Source of the DNA: GCA-002726655 sp046582185
Lineage (GTDB): Bacteria > Pseudomonadota > Gammaproteobacteria > Pseudomonadales > Azotimanducaceae
Assembly (NCBI GenBank): GCA_046582185.1
Contig: JAYGEX010000018.1
Location: 160,068-224,067 of the forward strand
Direction of reading: 5' to 3'
DNA length: 64,000 nt
Part shown: positions 26,337 to 36,021 of the stretch, in pieces
How positions within the stretch are numbered: the first letter of the stretch is position 1
Layout of the letters: every line of letters begins with the position of its first letter
The notes under the pieces: generated by a model
The model's input: the letters and a program-made list of their open reading frames with translations, nothing else
Databases searched by the model: none
What the model was told of the DNA's origin: nothing
Program-made: the position numbers and the translations under genes

Positions 26337-27731
26337 ATGGATGAACTTCTGGACAGCCCTCTACAGACAATCGCTGGGGCTATTCGCTCGAAACAGGTCA
26401 AATCGAAGGACGTCGTTACCGCATTTCTGGATAGAATTGAACGAGTAAACCCACGTCTAAATGCGGTGGTCTATTCTGTGGCCGAGCAAGCACTGAAGAA
26501 TGCAGAAAAAGCGGACATTTCACTCCAAAATGGAGACCTGTTGGGGGCGCTTCACGGGGTTCCCATGACAATCAAGGACAGCCTCGATACTAAAGATGCT
26601 ATTACCAGTTGGGGAACTCTGGGCAGGAAGGATTTCCGCCCCGGAAGAGATGCCAGCTGTGTTGCTCGCCTGCGAGAAGAAGGTGCGATCTTAATGGGTA
26701 AAACCAACACCCCTGAATTCACTCTCTCCTTTCAAACAGACAATCTGGTCTACGGCAGAACCAACAACCCCTTTGACCAAACAAAGAGCCCCGGTGGCAG
26801 CAGCGGCGGCGCCGCTGCAATAATATCTGCAGGCGCCTCACCGTTCGATATTGGAACGGATACTGGCGGCAGCATCAGGCTACCCAGTCATTTTACAGGA
26901 ATAGCGGGGATCAAACCCACAACAGGGCGAGTACCTTGTACCGGCAATGCGCTCCCCAGCACAGGTCTCATTGCCCCGCTGTCACAACCTGGCCCCCTGG
27001 CCCGATATGTGGACGATCTTTCGTATATCCTGAAAATAATCTCGGGACCAGACCTACTGGACCCGCACGCAGTCCTCGCGAACTGGCATGACCCTGCAGA
27101 CGTTGATATTAATGCACTGAGAATCGGATATCACAGCGACAATGGAATTTGTACGCCGTCCATTGACATTATCGATACCATTGAAAACGTGATTACGCTT
27201 TTCCGGGAACACAAAATCGAAGTCACATCCGAACGCCCATCAGGACTGGAAATGGCAGGATTTATACTGTCCACGGTATTTAGTGCTGATTCGGGTGAAA
27301 TGCTCGATACTCTTCTTGAGGATTGCCGAACTACACAACCTTCTCCACAAATTGAAGAGGGCCTAAAAGCTACCGAGCATGCCCTGGATGCCCGTGAATT
27401 CGCACAGGTTCTACATTTGTGGCAGAACTACCAAAGCTCGATGCTGGGCTACTTCAATGATTTTGACATCCTGATATGCCCGGTTAATGCCTATACCGCC
27501 ATTGAACATGGCGTAAAGGAAGATATGGCTGCATATACATATACCAGCGCATACAACCTCACGGGTTGGCCGGCAACGGTTATAAGGGCAGGAACAGATA
27601 CCAATGGCTTGCCTATCGGCGTACAGATAATCAGCCAGCCATTTCGAGAAGATCACTGTCTCGCAGTGGCAGGATGGCTTGAAGAAAAACTCGGAGAATT
27701 CCCCCGACCAGAGATACATGCCAGCGCTTAA
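26337..27731 (+). CDS. Amidase signature family hydrolase
   Basis: A 464-aa amidase of the Ser-cisSer-Lys class. The catalytic residues are visible: Lys80 in PMTIKDSLD, the GGSSGG block at 153-158 with the cis-serine, and the nucleophile Ser179 in DIGTDTGGSIRLPS. Length and motifs match general amidases and 6-aminohexanoate-cyclic-dimer-hydrolase-like enzymes rather than GatA, because no gatB/gatC is nearby. Substrate cannot be assigned. It could hydrolyse amides produced by nitrile hydratase, but that operon is about 13 kb away on the other strand, so the link is weak. It is divergent from the sensor kinase gene. Confidence 0.88.
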   Translation: MDELLDSPLQTIAGAIRSKQVKSKDVVTAFLDRIERVNPRLNAVVYSVAEQALKNAEKADISLQNGDLLGALHGVPMTIKDSLDTKDAITSWGTLGRKDFRPGRDASCVARLREEGAILMGKTNTPEFTLSFQTDNLVYGRTNNPFDQTKSPGGSSGGAAAIISAGASPFDIGTDTGGSIRLPSHFTGIAGIKPTTGRVPCTGNALPSTGLIAPLSQPGPLARYVDDLSYILKIISGPDLLDPHAVLANWHDPADVDINALRIGYHSDNGICTPSIDIIDTIENVITLFREHKIEVTSERPSGLEMAGFILSTVFSADSGEMLDTLLEDCRTTQPSPQIEEGLKATEHALDAREFAQVLHLWQNYQSSMLGYFNDFDILICPVNAYTAIEHGVKEDMAAYTYTSAYNLTGWPATVIRAGTDTNGLPIGVQIISQPFREDHCLAVAGWLEEKLGEFPRPEIHASA

Positions 27732-27947
27732 TCACGCCTTGACGAACTTGGTGACACACTTCTCCTAAACCTCATTCAACCCAGTCGCGTCTAATGGCTG
27801 GAATGCATCGATTCACCGTACCCCCATTGCGTATTGTCGCTGTATACTAGAAAGACACGCACGGTACCAGTATGCTACACAGCCCGATCTATATGCTATT
27901 AAGTGCACTATAAAAAATACTATACAAATGTAGGATGAGAATGAATT

Positions 27948-29378
27948 ATGAGTTTTACCTTGCCAAAATTGAAGGCTTTTTTCCGTTTCGCAGGTGTCAT
28001 GTCCTTGGCCATAAGTCAGCCACTTTATGCAGCGGATCTAAGCAGCATCTACGACCTGTCCGTACAGAATGATCCACAGCTCGGGGCAGCGCAGGCACTC
28101 TATTTCTCCCAAGCGGAGATTGTTTCCCAGGCCAGGTCCGGTCTCCTGCCATTTGTGTCCATTGGCGGCTCCACCTCCGACAACCGTCGACGAATTCCCT
28201 TGCCCTTGGTCGCTGTAGATACTGATCCGGGCAGCCCAACTTTCGGCGAACTGATTCAGGCCCCAGGCAGTCGTCCAACCCAGAGATTTAATAATCATGG
28301 CTGGCAGGCAACCCTCAGTCAGCCAATTTTCAGGCTAGATCGCTGGTATCAATTCAAGCAGTCAAAAAATATCGAAGCTCAGGCTCTGGCTCAATTTGCA
28401 TCTGATCAACAAGAGCTAATTGTGCGAGTAACGGAAAGCTATCTGGACATACTGGAATCGCAGGATGCCTTGACCTCATCCAACGCAGAACGAGATGCCG
28501 TGGGTCGACAACTGGAGCAGGTACAGCAACGATTCGATGTAGGCCTGGTTGCTATAACAGATGTCCTCGAGTCAACAGCTGCTTATGATTCCTCCACTGT
28601 GAATGTCATCGAAACTGAGGGCGCGCAATCCGTTAGCTTCGAACCTTTGCTACGATTAACAGGTGACTCCATCACTAGCGTTTTTGCACTATCGGGTGAT
28701 TTCCCAGTGAAGGCGCCAGAACCAGGCGACGCGCAATCCTGGGTAGATGTAGCACTTCAACAAAACTATACATTGCTCGCAGCTAGAGAAGCCGTCAAAA
28801 CGGCCGAAAGGCAGGTTCAGATTGCAAAATCAGGACATATGCCAACAATCGATGCACAGATAGCCTACTCTCATAGTGTCTCCGGTGGTGGCGACTTCTT
28901 TGGATCAAAGGTAGACAATCGCTCTCTCGGCATACAGCTTAACGTACCGCTCTATGCCGGTGGTGGAATTCGCTCCGTCGTCAGGCAATCCGGATACCAG
29001 TTGCAGCAGGCACAAAAAAACTACGATCTGACGCAAAGAACCATCGTAGAGAATACAAAGAGTCTATTCACAGCAATCAATACTGACGTAGCACGAGTCA
29101 GAGCCAGACTCCGAGGCATAGAATCCAGTCAAAGTGCACTTGATGCAACACAAACAGGCTATGAGGTTGGCACCCGAAACATCGTTGACGTACTGGTGGC
29201 ACAGCAACGACTGTATCTTTCACAATTTCAGTATTCCAGCGCCAAATACCGATACATCAGAGATACGTTCCGCCTTAAGCAGCTTGTTGGGTCATTGTCT
29301 CCAGACGACATATATGAGTTAAATAAATTTATCGTTACCAACGAAACAATTAGCAGAGTTACACCGTCAACAAGATAA
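27948..29378 (+). CDS. TolC-family outer-membrane efflux protein
   Basis: A 476-aa outer-membrane channel subunit. A signal peptide covers residues 1-28 (ending QPLYA-ADL). The OEP repeats show as DLSSIYDLSVQNDPQLGAAQ near the N-terminus, the RQLEQVQQRFDVGLVAITDV block in the first half, and the matching second-repeat block TQTGYEVGTRNIVDVLVAQQRLYLSQFQYSSAKYRYI near the end, the usual internal duplication. Such proteins form the trimeric exit duct of type I secretion and multidrug pumps. No inner-membrane pump is adjacent, so it may serve several systems, as E. coli TolC does. ATG preceded by TAGGATGAG. Confidence 0.92.
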   Translation: MSFTLPKLKAFFRFAGVMSLAISQPLYAADLSSIYDLSVQNDPQLGAAQALYFSQAEIVSQARSGLLPFVSIGGSTSDNRRRIPLPLVAVDTDPGSPTFGELIQAPGSRPTQRFNNHGWQATLSQPIFRLDRWYQFKQSKNIEAQALAQFASDQQELIVRVTESYLDILESQDALTSSNAERDAVGRQLEQVQQRFDVGLVAITDVLESTAAYDSSTVNVIETEGAQSVSFEPLLRLTGDSITSVFALSGDFPVKAPEPGDAQSWVDVALQQNYTLLAAREAVKTAERQVQIAKSGHMPTIDAQIAYSHSVSGGGDFFGSKVDNRSLGIQLNVPLYAGGGIRSVVRQSGYQLQQAQKNYDLTQRTIVENTKSLFTAINTDVARVRARLRGIESSQSALDATQTGYEVGTRNIVDVLVAQQRLYLSQFQYSSAKYRYIRDTFRLKQLVGSLSPDDIYELNKFIVTNETISRVTPSTR

Positions 29379-29457
29379 CTGGCAACACTGATGTATTTTT
29401 CAATGCATTTTATGGTGTGCATTTTAGACTAGCCCAAAAACTACTCGAGCAGCTGCG

Positions 29458-30579
29458 ATGAAATATAAATGGGTATCCATATTGGTTCTTGCATCTTTTG
29501 CTGGTGGATATCTGTTGCCCAATGCTGGCGAAAGCATCGCCGCAATAACTACTGGGGAGCAAGTCAATCGCGCTGCTCAAGAGCTGCCCTCCCCGGATGC
29601 TTCGCTCCTCACTGACAATGAAACCAACAACATCACGATCTTCAGCGATGTAAGCCCATCAGTAGTCTTTGTGACCAATACTCAACTGCAGCGGCAACGT
29701 TTTTCATTCAACGTGATGGAGAGGCCTCGCGGCAGCGGTACCGGATTTGTATGGGACAAGAGCGGCCTGATAGTCACCAATTTCCATGTTGTTTATGGCG
29801 CAAGTAAAATAACCATCACGCTGCAATCCGGGAAAAACTATATCGCCGAGGTAGTTGGGACTTCGCCAGAGAAAGATCTCGCCTTATTACGTATTGACGC
29901 CCCTGACGAGAACCTAAGGGCCATACCACTTGGGGACTCAAGTACGCTGTCGGTAGGCCGTAAGGTATTGGCAATCGGCAATCCATTTGCTCTGGATACC
30001 ACCTTGACGGTGGGTGTCGTCAGTGCCCTGGGCCGCGAAATAAAGTCCATTAGTAATAGAACGATCAAAAACGTAATTCAAACAGACGCAGCCATTAATC
30101 CCGGTAATTCCGGCGGTCCATTGCTCGACTCCATGGGACGGCTGGTGGGTGTAAATACAGCTATCTATAGCCCAAGCGGCGCCAGCGCCGGTATCGGTTT
30201 CGCCATCCCCATCAATACTATTAAGGCGATAATTCCGCAGCTATTGAAATTTGGCAAGTTACTAAGGCCCGTTCTCGGCATTGAAACACTAACGGACTAT
30301 TGGGCGCGACGTCTCAGGGTAAAAGGCGTGGCGGTTCTGTCAGTGAAGGACGACTTTCCAGCACAGAAAGCTGGAATGATAGGTGTACGGGAAGACAGAC
30401 GAGGCAACATTCATCTTGGTGATGTTATTATCGCGATTAACGATGAACCTGTAATCAACGAAGACACCTTGTTATCATTGTTAGAGTTACAGGAGCCCGG
30501 CGATTTGGTTAAAGTAACAACGATAAAAAACGATGCCATTCATAATTATGAGCTGGTCCTGCGATCTCCGGAACGATAG
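29458..30579 (+). CDS. DegS/HtrA-type periplasmic serine protease with one PDZ domain
   Basis: A 373-aa protease anchored by an N-terminal hydrophobic segment (residues 5-21). The trypsin-like triad is His110 (VTNFHVV), Asp140 (EKDLALL) and Ser218 (NPGNSGGPL). One PDZ domain follows (RPVLGIETL ... GDVIIAINDEPV). One TM anchor and a single PDZ match the DegS layout, which starts the sigma-E cascade by cutting RseA. Sequence details around the triad also resemble plant Deg1, so it may be a general quality-control protease. It starts 79 bp after the TolC gene. A TerB-like protein gene follows after 19 bp. Confidence 0.87.
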   Translation: MKYKWVSILVLASFAGGYLLPNAGESIAAITTGEQVNRAAQELPSPDASLLTDNETNNITIFSDVSPSVVFVTNTQLQRQRFSFNVMERPRGSGTGFVWDKSGLIVTNFHVVYGASKITITLQSGKNYIAEVVGTSPEKDLALLRIDAPDENLRAIPLGDSSTLSVGRKVLAIGNPFALDTTLTVGVVSALGREIKSISNRTIKNVIQTDAAINPGNSGGPLLDSMGRLVGVNTAIYSPSGASAGIGFAIPINTIKAIIPQLLKFGKLLRPVLGIETLTDYWARRLRVKGVAVLSVKDDFPAQKAGMIGVREDRRGNIHLGDVIIAINDEPVINEDTLLSLLELQEPGDLVKVTTIKNDAIHNYELVLRSPER

Positions 30580-30598
30580 GCAAATATAACAATATCAA

Positions 30599-30988
30599 AT
30601 GTACTTATATTCCCTTACAAGCCCCCAGAAAGAAGCATTCTTTTGCCTGGCACACAATGTCGTCGTATCTGATGGTGAGTTAAGCCCCGGAGAGCAAAAC
30701 ATGATGGAGGCTATGCGTCGTGAAATGGATCTCGACAGTAGTTTCCAGCCGCACTATCTTGATGTAGATGGCCTGGATAGTGTCTTCGACACCAAAAAAT
30801 GTAGAGTCATCGTTATTATCGCGCTCATTCAGCTTGGCTATGCTGACGGCGCCTTCGAAATTGAAGAGCAAAGCTTCTTGAAGGTACTCTGTAGAACCTT
30901 CGACATCTCTGATACTACATTTGACCTCATGGGCAATTGGGTCCGCCGACTACTCGCACTCGAACGCGAAGCCAACGCCTTCCTATAG
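30599..30988 (+). CDS. TerB-like small protein
   Basis: A 129-aa protein resembling the TerB/DjlA N-terminal helical domain: FCLAHNVVVSDGELSPGEQNMMEAM is the acidic D-G-E-x-x-x-E-E helix pair, and YADGAFEIEEQSFLKVLCRTF the second copy. TerB-like domains may bind metal and occur in tellurite-resistance and phage-defence loci. It has no signal peptide, so is cytoplasmic. It is 19 bp downstream of the DegS-like protease gene and likely cotranscribed. Function is not known. Confidence 0.6.
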   Translation: MYLYSLTSPQKEAFFCLAHNVVVSDGELSPGEQNMMEAMRREMDLDSSFQPHYLDVDGLDSVFDTKKCRVIVIIALIQLGYADGAFEIEEQSFLKVLCRTFDISDTTFDLMGNWVRRLLALEREANAFL

Positions 30989-31023
30989 AATATTCTTGTT
31001 ATGACTAGTCGACGGGCCTGAAG

Positions 31024-31659
31024 ATGACCATAGCCAGAACTAGTTCGCTCTTATGCCTGCTCTTCTTGCTTGTCGCTTGCAGCACTTCCAGCACTCTGCA
31101 GGATGGTATGGAGCCTTCAGCGGAGAAAGAGCCCTCAGCGAATAGACCACCCTCCCCAGAACGGCTGCTCGCGGAACCTCCTCATGGCTGGAAGCTGATA
31201 TACCAGATTAATAACCGCACTACTCGCCTCTCAGACTTTGTTCCAGCTGATGAAAGCGAAGCAGACTGGTCTACCAAACTTTCATTTGAATCATTTCAGG
31301 AGCTGATCGACGCTGACCCCATAGAAATATTGCTCAGCGAGGTCGAACGCGATAAACAACGATGCAGTTTCGTACAACATTTCAACCTCTTCTCTGGCCT
31401 GGAAAATGGGTATCCTGCTTCAGTCAGGCTATCTCTATGCGGGCGGGATAGTATTAGCGGCAACGGCGAAATAAAGATGGTGAAGGCAATCCAGGGTGAG
31501 GACTACTTCTATTTCGTAAAAATGTTCAAACAGATTGAACCCTTCATTGCCAATGAAGCGGAATTTCAAGCAGAAGAAATAGCAATATGGTCAACCTATC
31601 TGCGCAAGATCTCACTTTGTAACTCAAAGAATATGGCTCATAGCTGCCCAGATCCTTAA
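31024..31659 (+). CDS. Lipoprotein of unknown function
   Basis: A 211-aa predicted lipoprotein: signal MTIARTSSLLCLLFLLVAC, lipobox LVAC, then a Ser/Pro/Glu-rich linker (about residues 20-50) and a folded part with PHGWKLIYQINNRTTRLSDF and LCGRDSISGNGEIKMVKAIQG. I do not recognise the family with certainty. The start is 36 bp after the TerB-like gene. Last gene of the degS-like run. Confidence 0.6.
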   Translation: MTIARTSSLLCLLFLLVACSTSSTLQDGMEPSAEKEPSANRPPSPERLLAEPPHGWKLIYQINNRTTRLSDFVPADESEADWSTKLSFESFQELIDADPIEILLSEVERDKQRCSFVQHFNLFSGLENGYPASVRLSLCGRDSISGNGEIKMVKAIQGEDYFYFVKMFKQIEPFIANEAEFQAEEIAIWSTYLRKISLCNSKNMAHSCPDP

Positions 31660-31760
31660 GCTCACATAGACGTAAACGCACCATCTTTTACGCGATCGCC
31701 GATTGTGGCGATGACTATGGAAGCCGAAGATGGCCTCATGTTTCCTGACACAGCAATATC

Positions 31761-32456
31761 ATGAACTCATGGGTAGAGCACATCCTGTTTACCCTGCTAC
31801 CGGGTTCTTGCGTCCTCTGCGATGCACCCCGAAAGCATAAACTCGACCTCTGCTTCGATTGCGAACAGGAACTTCCATGGTTGACTAACCACTGCTTTAA
31901 TTGCGCTATTCCCCTGCCGGATGGCAATATGATCTGCGGAAAATGTCTGACTGAACACCCCCCCTACAGTCATTGTTACAGCGCCTTCGTCTATGAATAC
32001 CCAATTGATAAACTCATTCTGGAGTTCAAAGAGAATCGAAAGCTCGTCATCGGCAGAGTTCTTGCCTCCCTGCTGCTCCGTTCTTTTCCAGGCTCCTATT
32101 TACCACCAGATTTATTGTTGCCCGTACCACTGCACAAATCCAGCCTCAGACGCAGAGGATTCAACCAATCAACAGAAATAGCAGAAGTTCTATCTGACGC
32201 CTGGTCAGTCCCCATAGATACCAGAAATTGCCGGCGCCAGAAGAAGACAAGTGCACAGAAGAGCCTGCATATCGAAGATCGAATTAAAAATATCAGCGGC
32301 GCATTTGCCATCGACAAACATTACCGAGGGAAGCGTATTGCCATCATCGACGACGTCGTCACTACCGGCGCCACAGTTAGGGAGCTGGCAAACCTGCTAT
32401 TGGACAATGGCGCTGACTCAGTCGAGGTGATATGTATTGCCAGAACCCCCGCGTAA
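31761..32456 (+). CDS. ComF-family amidophosphoribosyltransferase-like protein
   Basis: A 231-aa cytoplasmic protein. The N-terminus carries four cysteine pairs or near-pairs (CVLCDAP, CFDCEQEL, CFNCAIPL, CGKC), the ComF zinc ribbon. The C-terminal half is a type I phosphoribosyltransferase domain with the PRPP motif IAIIDDVVTTGATVRE and the RRRGFNQSTEIAEVLS block. ComF proteins (GntX/YhgH in enterics) take part in DNA uptake or in use of DNA as nutrient; the reaction is unknown. It precedes nudC by 50 bp. Confidence 0.88.
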   Translation: MNSWVEHILFTLLPGSCVLCDAPRKHKLDLCFDCEQELPWLTNHCFNCAIPLPDGNMICGKCLTEHPPYSHCYSAFVYEYPIDKLILEFKENRKLVIGRVLASLLLRSFPGSYLPPDLLLPVPLHKSSLRRRGFNQSTEIAEVLSDAWSVPIDTRNCRRQKKTSAQKSLHIEDRIKNISGAFAIDKHYRGKRIAIIDDVVTTGATVRELANLLLDNGADSVEVICIARTPA

Positions 32457-32506
32457 GCGATCCCTGTGGTAAAGTCTGGGGAATTGATTTTCGTGATATC
32501 TATTAT

Positions 32507-33364
32507 ATGGATTGGCAACAGATCGATCTTAGTACTGACTTTTCAGCTGGCGTAGTGCCACCTGATTCGTTCGAGAAAAGTTTTCACCTTGTGATATCCG
32601 ATGACGAAATTCTCACAATTGATGGCGTACATCCATGGCGACCACTAGATCAGGACGAGTGGCGGTGGCTGGGATTGCCTGAGCTCGAGAGCCATTACCT
32701 GGGACATGTCAACAATGTGCCTATATTCGCAAATGAAGTGGATCCGGATGCAGACAACCCGGAGGGTTATGAATTTTCGACACTCTGGTCATTTTTGAAT
32801 CAGGTAGACCAACAGGTTTTTTACCTCATCGGCCGGGCAAAGCAGATCGTAGACTGGCACAGAGATCATCACTTCTGCAGTAAATGTGGTGATAAGACAT
32901 CCTCATTTGAAAATGATAGAAGCCGCAAGTGTGCGAGCTGTAATCTCATGTTCTACCCAAGGCTATCCCCGTCGATTATCGTTTGCGTTAACAAAGGTGA
33001 GGAAATACTTCTGGCAAAAAATGCCAAAGCTCGTGGAAACTTTTATAGCACCCTGGCGGGATTTGTTGAGCCAGGTGAATCCATTGAGGAAACGGTTCAC
33101 CGAGAGGTTTTTGAGGAAGTGGGTATTAAGGTAAAAAACCTATCTTACTTTGCCAGCCAATCATGGCCATTCCCGAATTCGCTGATGCTCGGTTTTCATG
33201 CAGAGTACGAAAGTGGTGAGTTTAATTTGCAGGAAGAAGAGATTGCAGATGCCAACTGGTTTCACTATTTGGATCTTCCAACGCGGCCAGCGATGGTTTC
33301 GATATCCGGCTGGCTGATTAATGACTTCATCAAGCGAGCAGAAGCCGCAAAGAACCTTACCTAG
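32507..33364 (+). CDS. nudC: NAD+ diphosphatase / NAD-cap decapping Nudix hydrolase
   Basis: About 285 aa from the ATG at 32507 (an in-frame ATG at 32432 overlaps comF and gives an unlikely N-terminus). A zinc site of two CXXC pairs (FCSKCGDK and KCASCNLMFYP) precedes the Nudix box GFVEPGESIEETVHREVFEEVGI-type signature. Right after it comes the NudC-specific SQSWPFPNSLMLGF block (consensus SQPWPFPxS), which assigns NADH pyrophosphatase/RNA de-NADding activity. The stop overlaps the modA GTG by one base, an uncommon coupling of nudC with a molybdate transporter. Confidence 0.92.
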   Translation: MDWQQIDLSTDFSAGVVPPDSFEKSFHLVISDDEILTIDGVHPWRPLDQDEWRWLGLPELESHYLGHVNNVPIFANEVDPDADNPEGYEFSTLWSFLNQVDQQVFYLIGRAKQIVDWHRDHHFCSKCGDKTSSFENDRSRKCASCNLMFYPRLSPSIIVCVNKGEEILLAKNAKARGNFYSTLAGFVEPGESIEETVHREVFEEVGIKVKNLSYFASQSWPFPNSLMLGFHAEYESGEFNLQEEEIADANWFHYLDLPTRPAMVSISGWLINDFIKRAEAAKNLT

Positions 33365-34131
33365 TGCCACGGATGGTGACAATTAGGTTCTGTTTCTTAC
33401 TAATTGTATTTGCGTTGTCCCCCACAGCCACAAGCGCTGAAATAACTCGAATTGCGACCGCCTCGAATTTCAAGCCAACCCTTATTAGGCTGCTGGACAG
33501 TTATGCTTCCGATTCATCCAGTCACTTCAAGATCAGCTCTGGATCAAGCGGTGTGCTCTACGCACAAATAAGAAATGGCGCACCCTTCGATATCTTTATG
33601 TCGGCAGACATGCAGCGGCCTGCGTTGCTCGAAGAAGAAGGCTTAATCGTTCCTGGCAGCAGGATGAGCTATGCAGTCGGTAGACTCGCATTATGGGTAC
33701 CCAGCGCCACCACCCAGATTAATGCCGAATTCCTGACGGACTTCCAGGGCATACTCGCCATCGCGAACCCGGACCTTGCGCCATATGGTGTCGCCGCGAT
33801 GAGTATGCTTAAAACCCTGAATACCAACAATGGATTCAAAATTGTTAGAGGCAACAACATTGCACAGTCCCACCAGTTTGTTCTAACGGGCAATGCCCAG
33901 GCTGGAATAGTTGCCTTGTCCCAGATGAAACATTTAAAGGTTGCCAGCCAACAATATTGGCCGGTCGCTGAACAACTGCATGGGCCAATCGAACAACAGC
34001 TTGTAGTACTAAAGCCAACAAGCCAGGGCCTGGCATTCATATCTTTCCTGAATACGAGTTCTGCACATTCGGTATTGCGCGGCGACGGGTATTCAATTGC
34101 CGAGCGTCTGGATAAACCCCATAATGATTGA
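33364..34131 (+). CDS. modA: Molybdate ABC transporter substrate-binding protein
   Basis: A 255-aa periplasmic protein with a signal peptide (to about residue 24, TATSA-EI). Motifs of ModA are clear: IATASNFKPTLIRLL, KISSGSSGVLYAQIRNGAPFDIF with the two oxyanion-binding serines, IANPDLAPYGVAAM, and the late ALSQ segment. It would bind molybdate (or tungstate). The GTG start shares a base with the nudC stop; an ATG three codons downstream (33373) is an alternative. First of modABC. Confidence 0.9.
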   Translation: MPRMVTIRFCFLLIVFALSPTATSAEITRIATASNFKPTLIRLLDSYASDSSSHFKISSGSSGVLYAQIRNGAPFDIFMSADMQRPALLEEEGLIVPGSRMSYAVGRLALWVPSATTQINAEFLTDFQGILAIANPDLAPYGVAAMSMLKTLNTNNGFKIVRGNNIAQSHQFVLTGNAQAGIVALSQMKHLKVASQQYWPVAEQLHGPIEQQLVVLKPTSQGLAFISFLNTSSAHSVLRGDGYSIAERLDKPHND

Positions 34132-34816
34132 TCCTGATCTTGTATCACTTATTATTACGCTGAAACTGGCGGGCACCACTACAGTAATACTCATGCTCTT
34201 GGGGACGCCGCTCGCCTGGTGGCTGGCAAGGACAAAGAACGCGGTCAGCTATATCGTGGAGCCGATAGTCGCTCTTCCCATCGTTTTACCACCTACAGTG
34301 CTGGGATTTTACCTATTGATTTTCCTGTCGCCCAACAGCTTTATAGGCGGCGCATGGATTAGCCTGACCGGCCACCCCCTGGTTTTCACATTTGAAGGTC
34401 TGGTCATCGGTTCCATTATTTATTCCTTACCCTTTTACGTCCAACCCCTGCAGCTGGTTTTTGAAAACGTCAGCCAGGACATACTCGACGCTGCGGCGAC
34501 GCTGGGCGCTGGACCTGTTGATCGTTTCTTTAACATCATCATTCCACTATGCCGAACCGGATTCATCGTCGCAGCAACGCTCGCATTCGCGCATACAGTA
34601 GGGGAATTCGGAATTGTGCTGATGATTGGCGGCAATATCCCGGACGAAACGCGAGTACTTTCAATTGCACTCTACGACCATGTCGAAACCCTGCAATATC
34701 AGAAAGCACATTATCTTGCTGCGGGTTTACTGGCATTTTCCTTCCTGTTACTCCTGGTTGTATACACCTTGAATCGGCGATGGAAGAAACAACTTGTAGA
34801 CCGGATGAGCGCCTAA
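34124..34816 (+). CDS. modB: Molybdate ABC transporter permease
   Basis: About 230 aa from the ATG at 34124, which overlaps the modA stop by eight bases. Five or six TM helices; the EAA-type cytoplasmic loop is DAAATLGAGPVDRFFNIIIPLC, contacting ModC, and VALPIVLPPTVLGFYLL is a typical ModB block. An in-frame ATG at 34097 would overlap modA by more and adds an unlikely N-terminus. It works as a homodimer with two ModC. Confidence 0.92.
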   Translation: MIDPDLVSLIITLKLAGTTTVILMLLGTPLAWWLARTKNAVSYIVEPIVALPIVLPPTVLGFYLLIFLSPNSFIGGAWISLTGHPLVFTFEGLVIGSIIYSLPFYVQPLQLVFENVSQDILDAAATLGAGPVDRFFNIIIPLCRTGFIVAATLAFAHTVGEFGIVLMIGGNIPDETRVLSIALYDHVETLQYQKAHYLAAGLLAFSFLLLLVVYTLNRRWKKQLVDRMSA

Positions 34817-34817
34817 G

Positions 34818-35915
34818 GTGGAAATCTCAATCAAAGCTCACCTGACCCGTTCGAGCGGCTTCGTCATCGATGTAGACATCATCATACCTCCTGTAGGAAT
34901 CACAGCGCTCTATGGCCCTTCGGGATCAGGGAAATCAACACTACTCAAACTCATCGCCGGGCTGGAACGGGGGTCAGACAACGATCACATTGAAATTACA
35001 TCGGGGTCGACGGTCTGGCAAAACGACAAAATCTTTGTCCCTGCTGAAAAACGCAGCATCGGTTATGTATTCCAGCAACATCAGCTATTTCCTCATTTGA
35101 GCGTTCAGGGAAATTTGGACTTCGCTATAAAGCGGCAACACGTTCAGAGCACCATAGATTTTGATCAGGTAGCGCAATGGCTGGACATTCAGCCACTACT
35201 AAATAAGAAAATTACCCAGCTATCAGGGGGAGAAGCCCAGCGTGTAGCGATGGCGAGGGTTTTGCTCAGTGGTGCCAGATGCATCTTGATGGATGAACCT
35301 CTGGGTGCAATTGATAGCGCCGCACGTGCGCGAATACTCCCATATCTGGATCGTTTACATCGTAACCTTGAGATACCGATGATCTATGTGAGCCACTCAT
35401 TCGATGAAATCACCTATCTCGCGGACCAGCTATTCGTTTTGAACAATGGAAAAGTCAGCCGTAGCGGCTCTCTCTTCGAACTAAGTTCGGATCTCGAACT
35501 GGCATCAGGCCAGGGTGACGCTTCTGCTACTGTCATCCAATGCCGCGTTCATGACCATGATAAAAAGTATGACCTCAGTGAGCTGAATTTCGAGGATACG
35601 AGCATCTTTGTGAATGCCCAGAGCCATTCAATTGGCGATTTGGTCCGAGTCCGGATTCCCGCAAGAGACGTCAGCATCGCCACCAGCAGGCCAGAAAATT
35701 CATCTATTCTTAACATAATCAAAGTAGAAATCGTTTCTTTCGAAGAGGCGCACGATAGAAGCGTATTGGTGAGATTACGCCGAAACAAGCAGTTCTTACT
35801 CGCGAGAATAACCCGGAAGTCCATGAGCACCCTCTCATTGCATAGTGGTCAGCAAGTCTACGCCCAGATTAAGAGCGTTGCCTTGCTTAACAAGAGCAAC
35901 GTAAGTACACAATAG
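34818..35915 (+). CDS. modC: Molybdate ABC transporter ATPase
   Basis: A 365-aa ATPase: Walker A GPSGSGKST (about 36-44), Q-loop YVFQQHQLFPHL, signature LSGGEAQR, Walker B CILMDEPLGAID. The C-terminal ~130 residues hold a Mop/TOBE-like domain (around SHSIGDLVRVRIPARDVSIA), which binds molybdate in ModC and feeds back on transport. The GTG start is 1 bp after the modB stop. Completes modABC; no ModE repressor gene or obvious ModE box is seen near modA. Confidence 0.92.
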   Translation: MEISIKAHLTRSSGFVIDVDIIIPPVGITALYGPSGSGKSTLLKLIAGLERGSDNDHIEITSGSTVWQNDKIFVPAEKRSIGYVFQQHQLFPHLSVQGNLDFAIKRQHVQSTIDFDQVAQWLDIQPLLNKKITQLSGGEAQRVAMARVLLSGARCILMDEPLGAIDSAARARILPYLDRLHRNLEIPMIYVSHSFDEITYLADQLFVLNNGKVSRSGSLFELSSDLELASGQGDASATVIQCRVHDHDKKYDLSELNFEDTSIFVNAQSHSIGDLVRVRIPARDVSIATSRPENSSILNIIKVEIVSFEEAHDRSVLVRLRRNKQFLLARITRKSMSTLSLHSGQQVYAQIKSVALLNKSNVSTQ

Positions 35916-36021
35916 AATGTACACAATAATTGTCCGTATTTCATGGCACCTCTGTTGGATAGACGTTATTCTAGCGGCGAATATCGACATCCGATCTTTC
36001 GGACCATCCACAAACAATTGA

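Noticed and set aside
26337..27731. Amidase as part of a nitrile degradation pathway with nitrile hydratase
   Set aside because: About 13 kb apart and on opposite strands with many unrelated genes between; the link is not supported by sequence.
32432..32506. Upstream ATG for nudC
   Set aside because: It overlaps comF and adds residues not seen in NudC proteins; the ATG at 32507 fits better.
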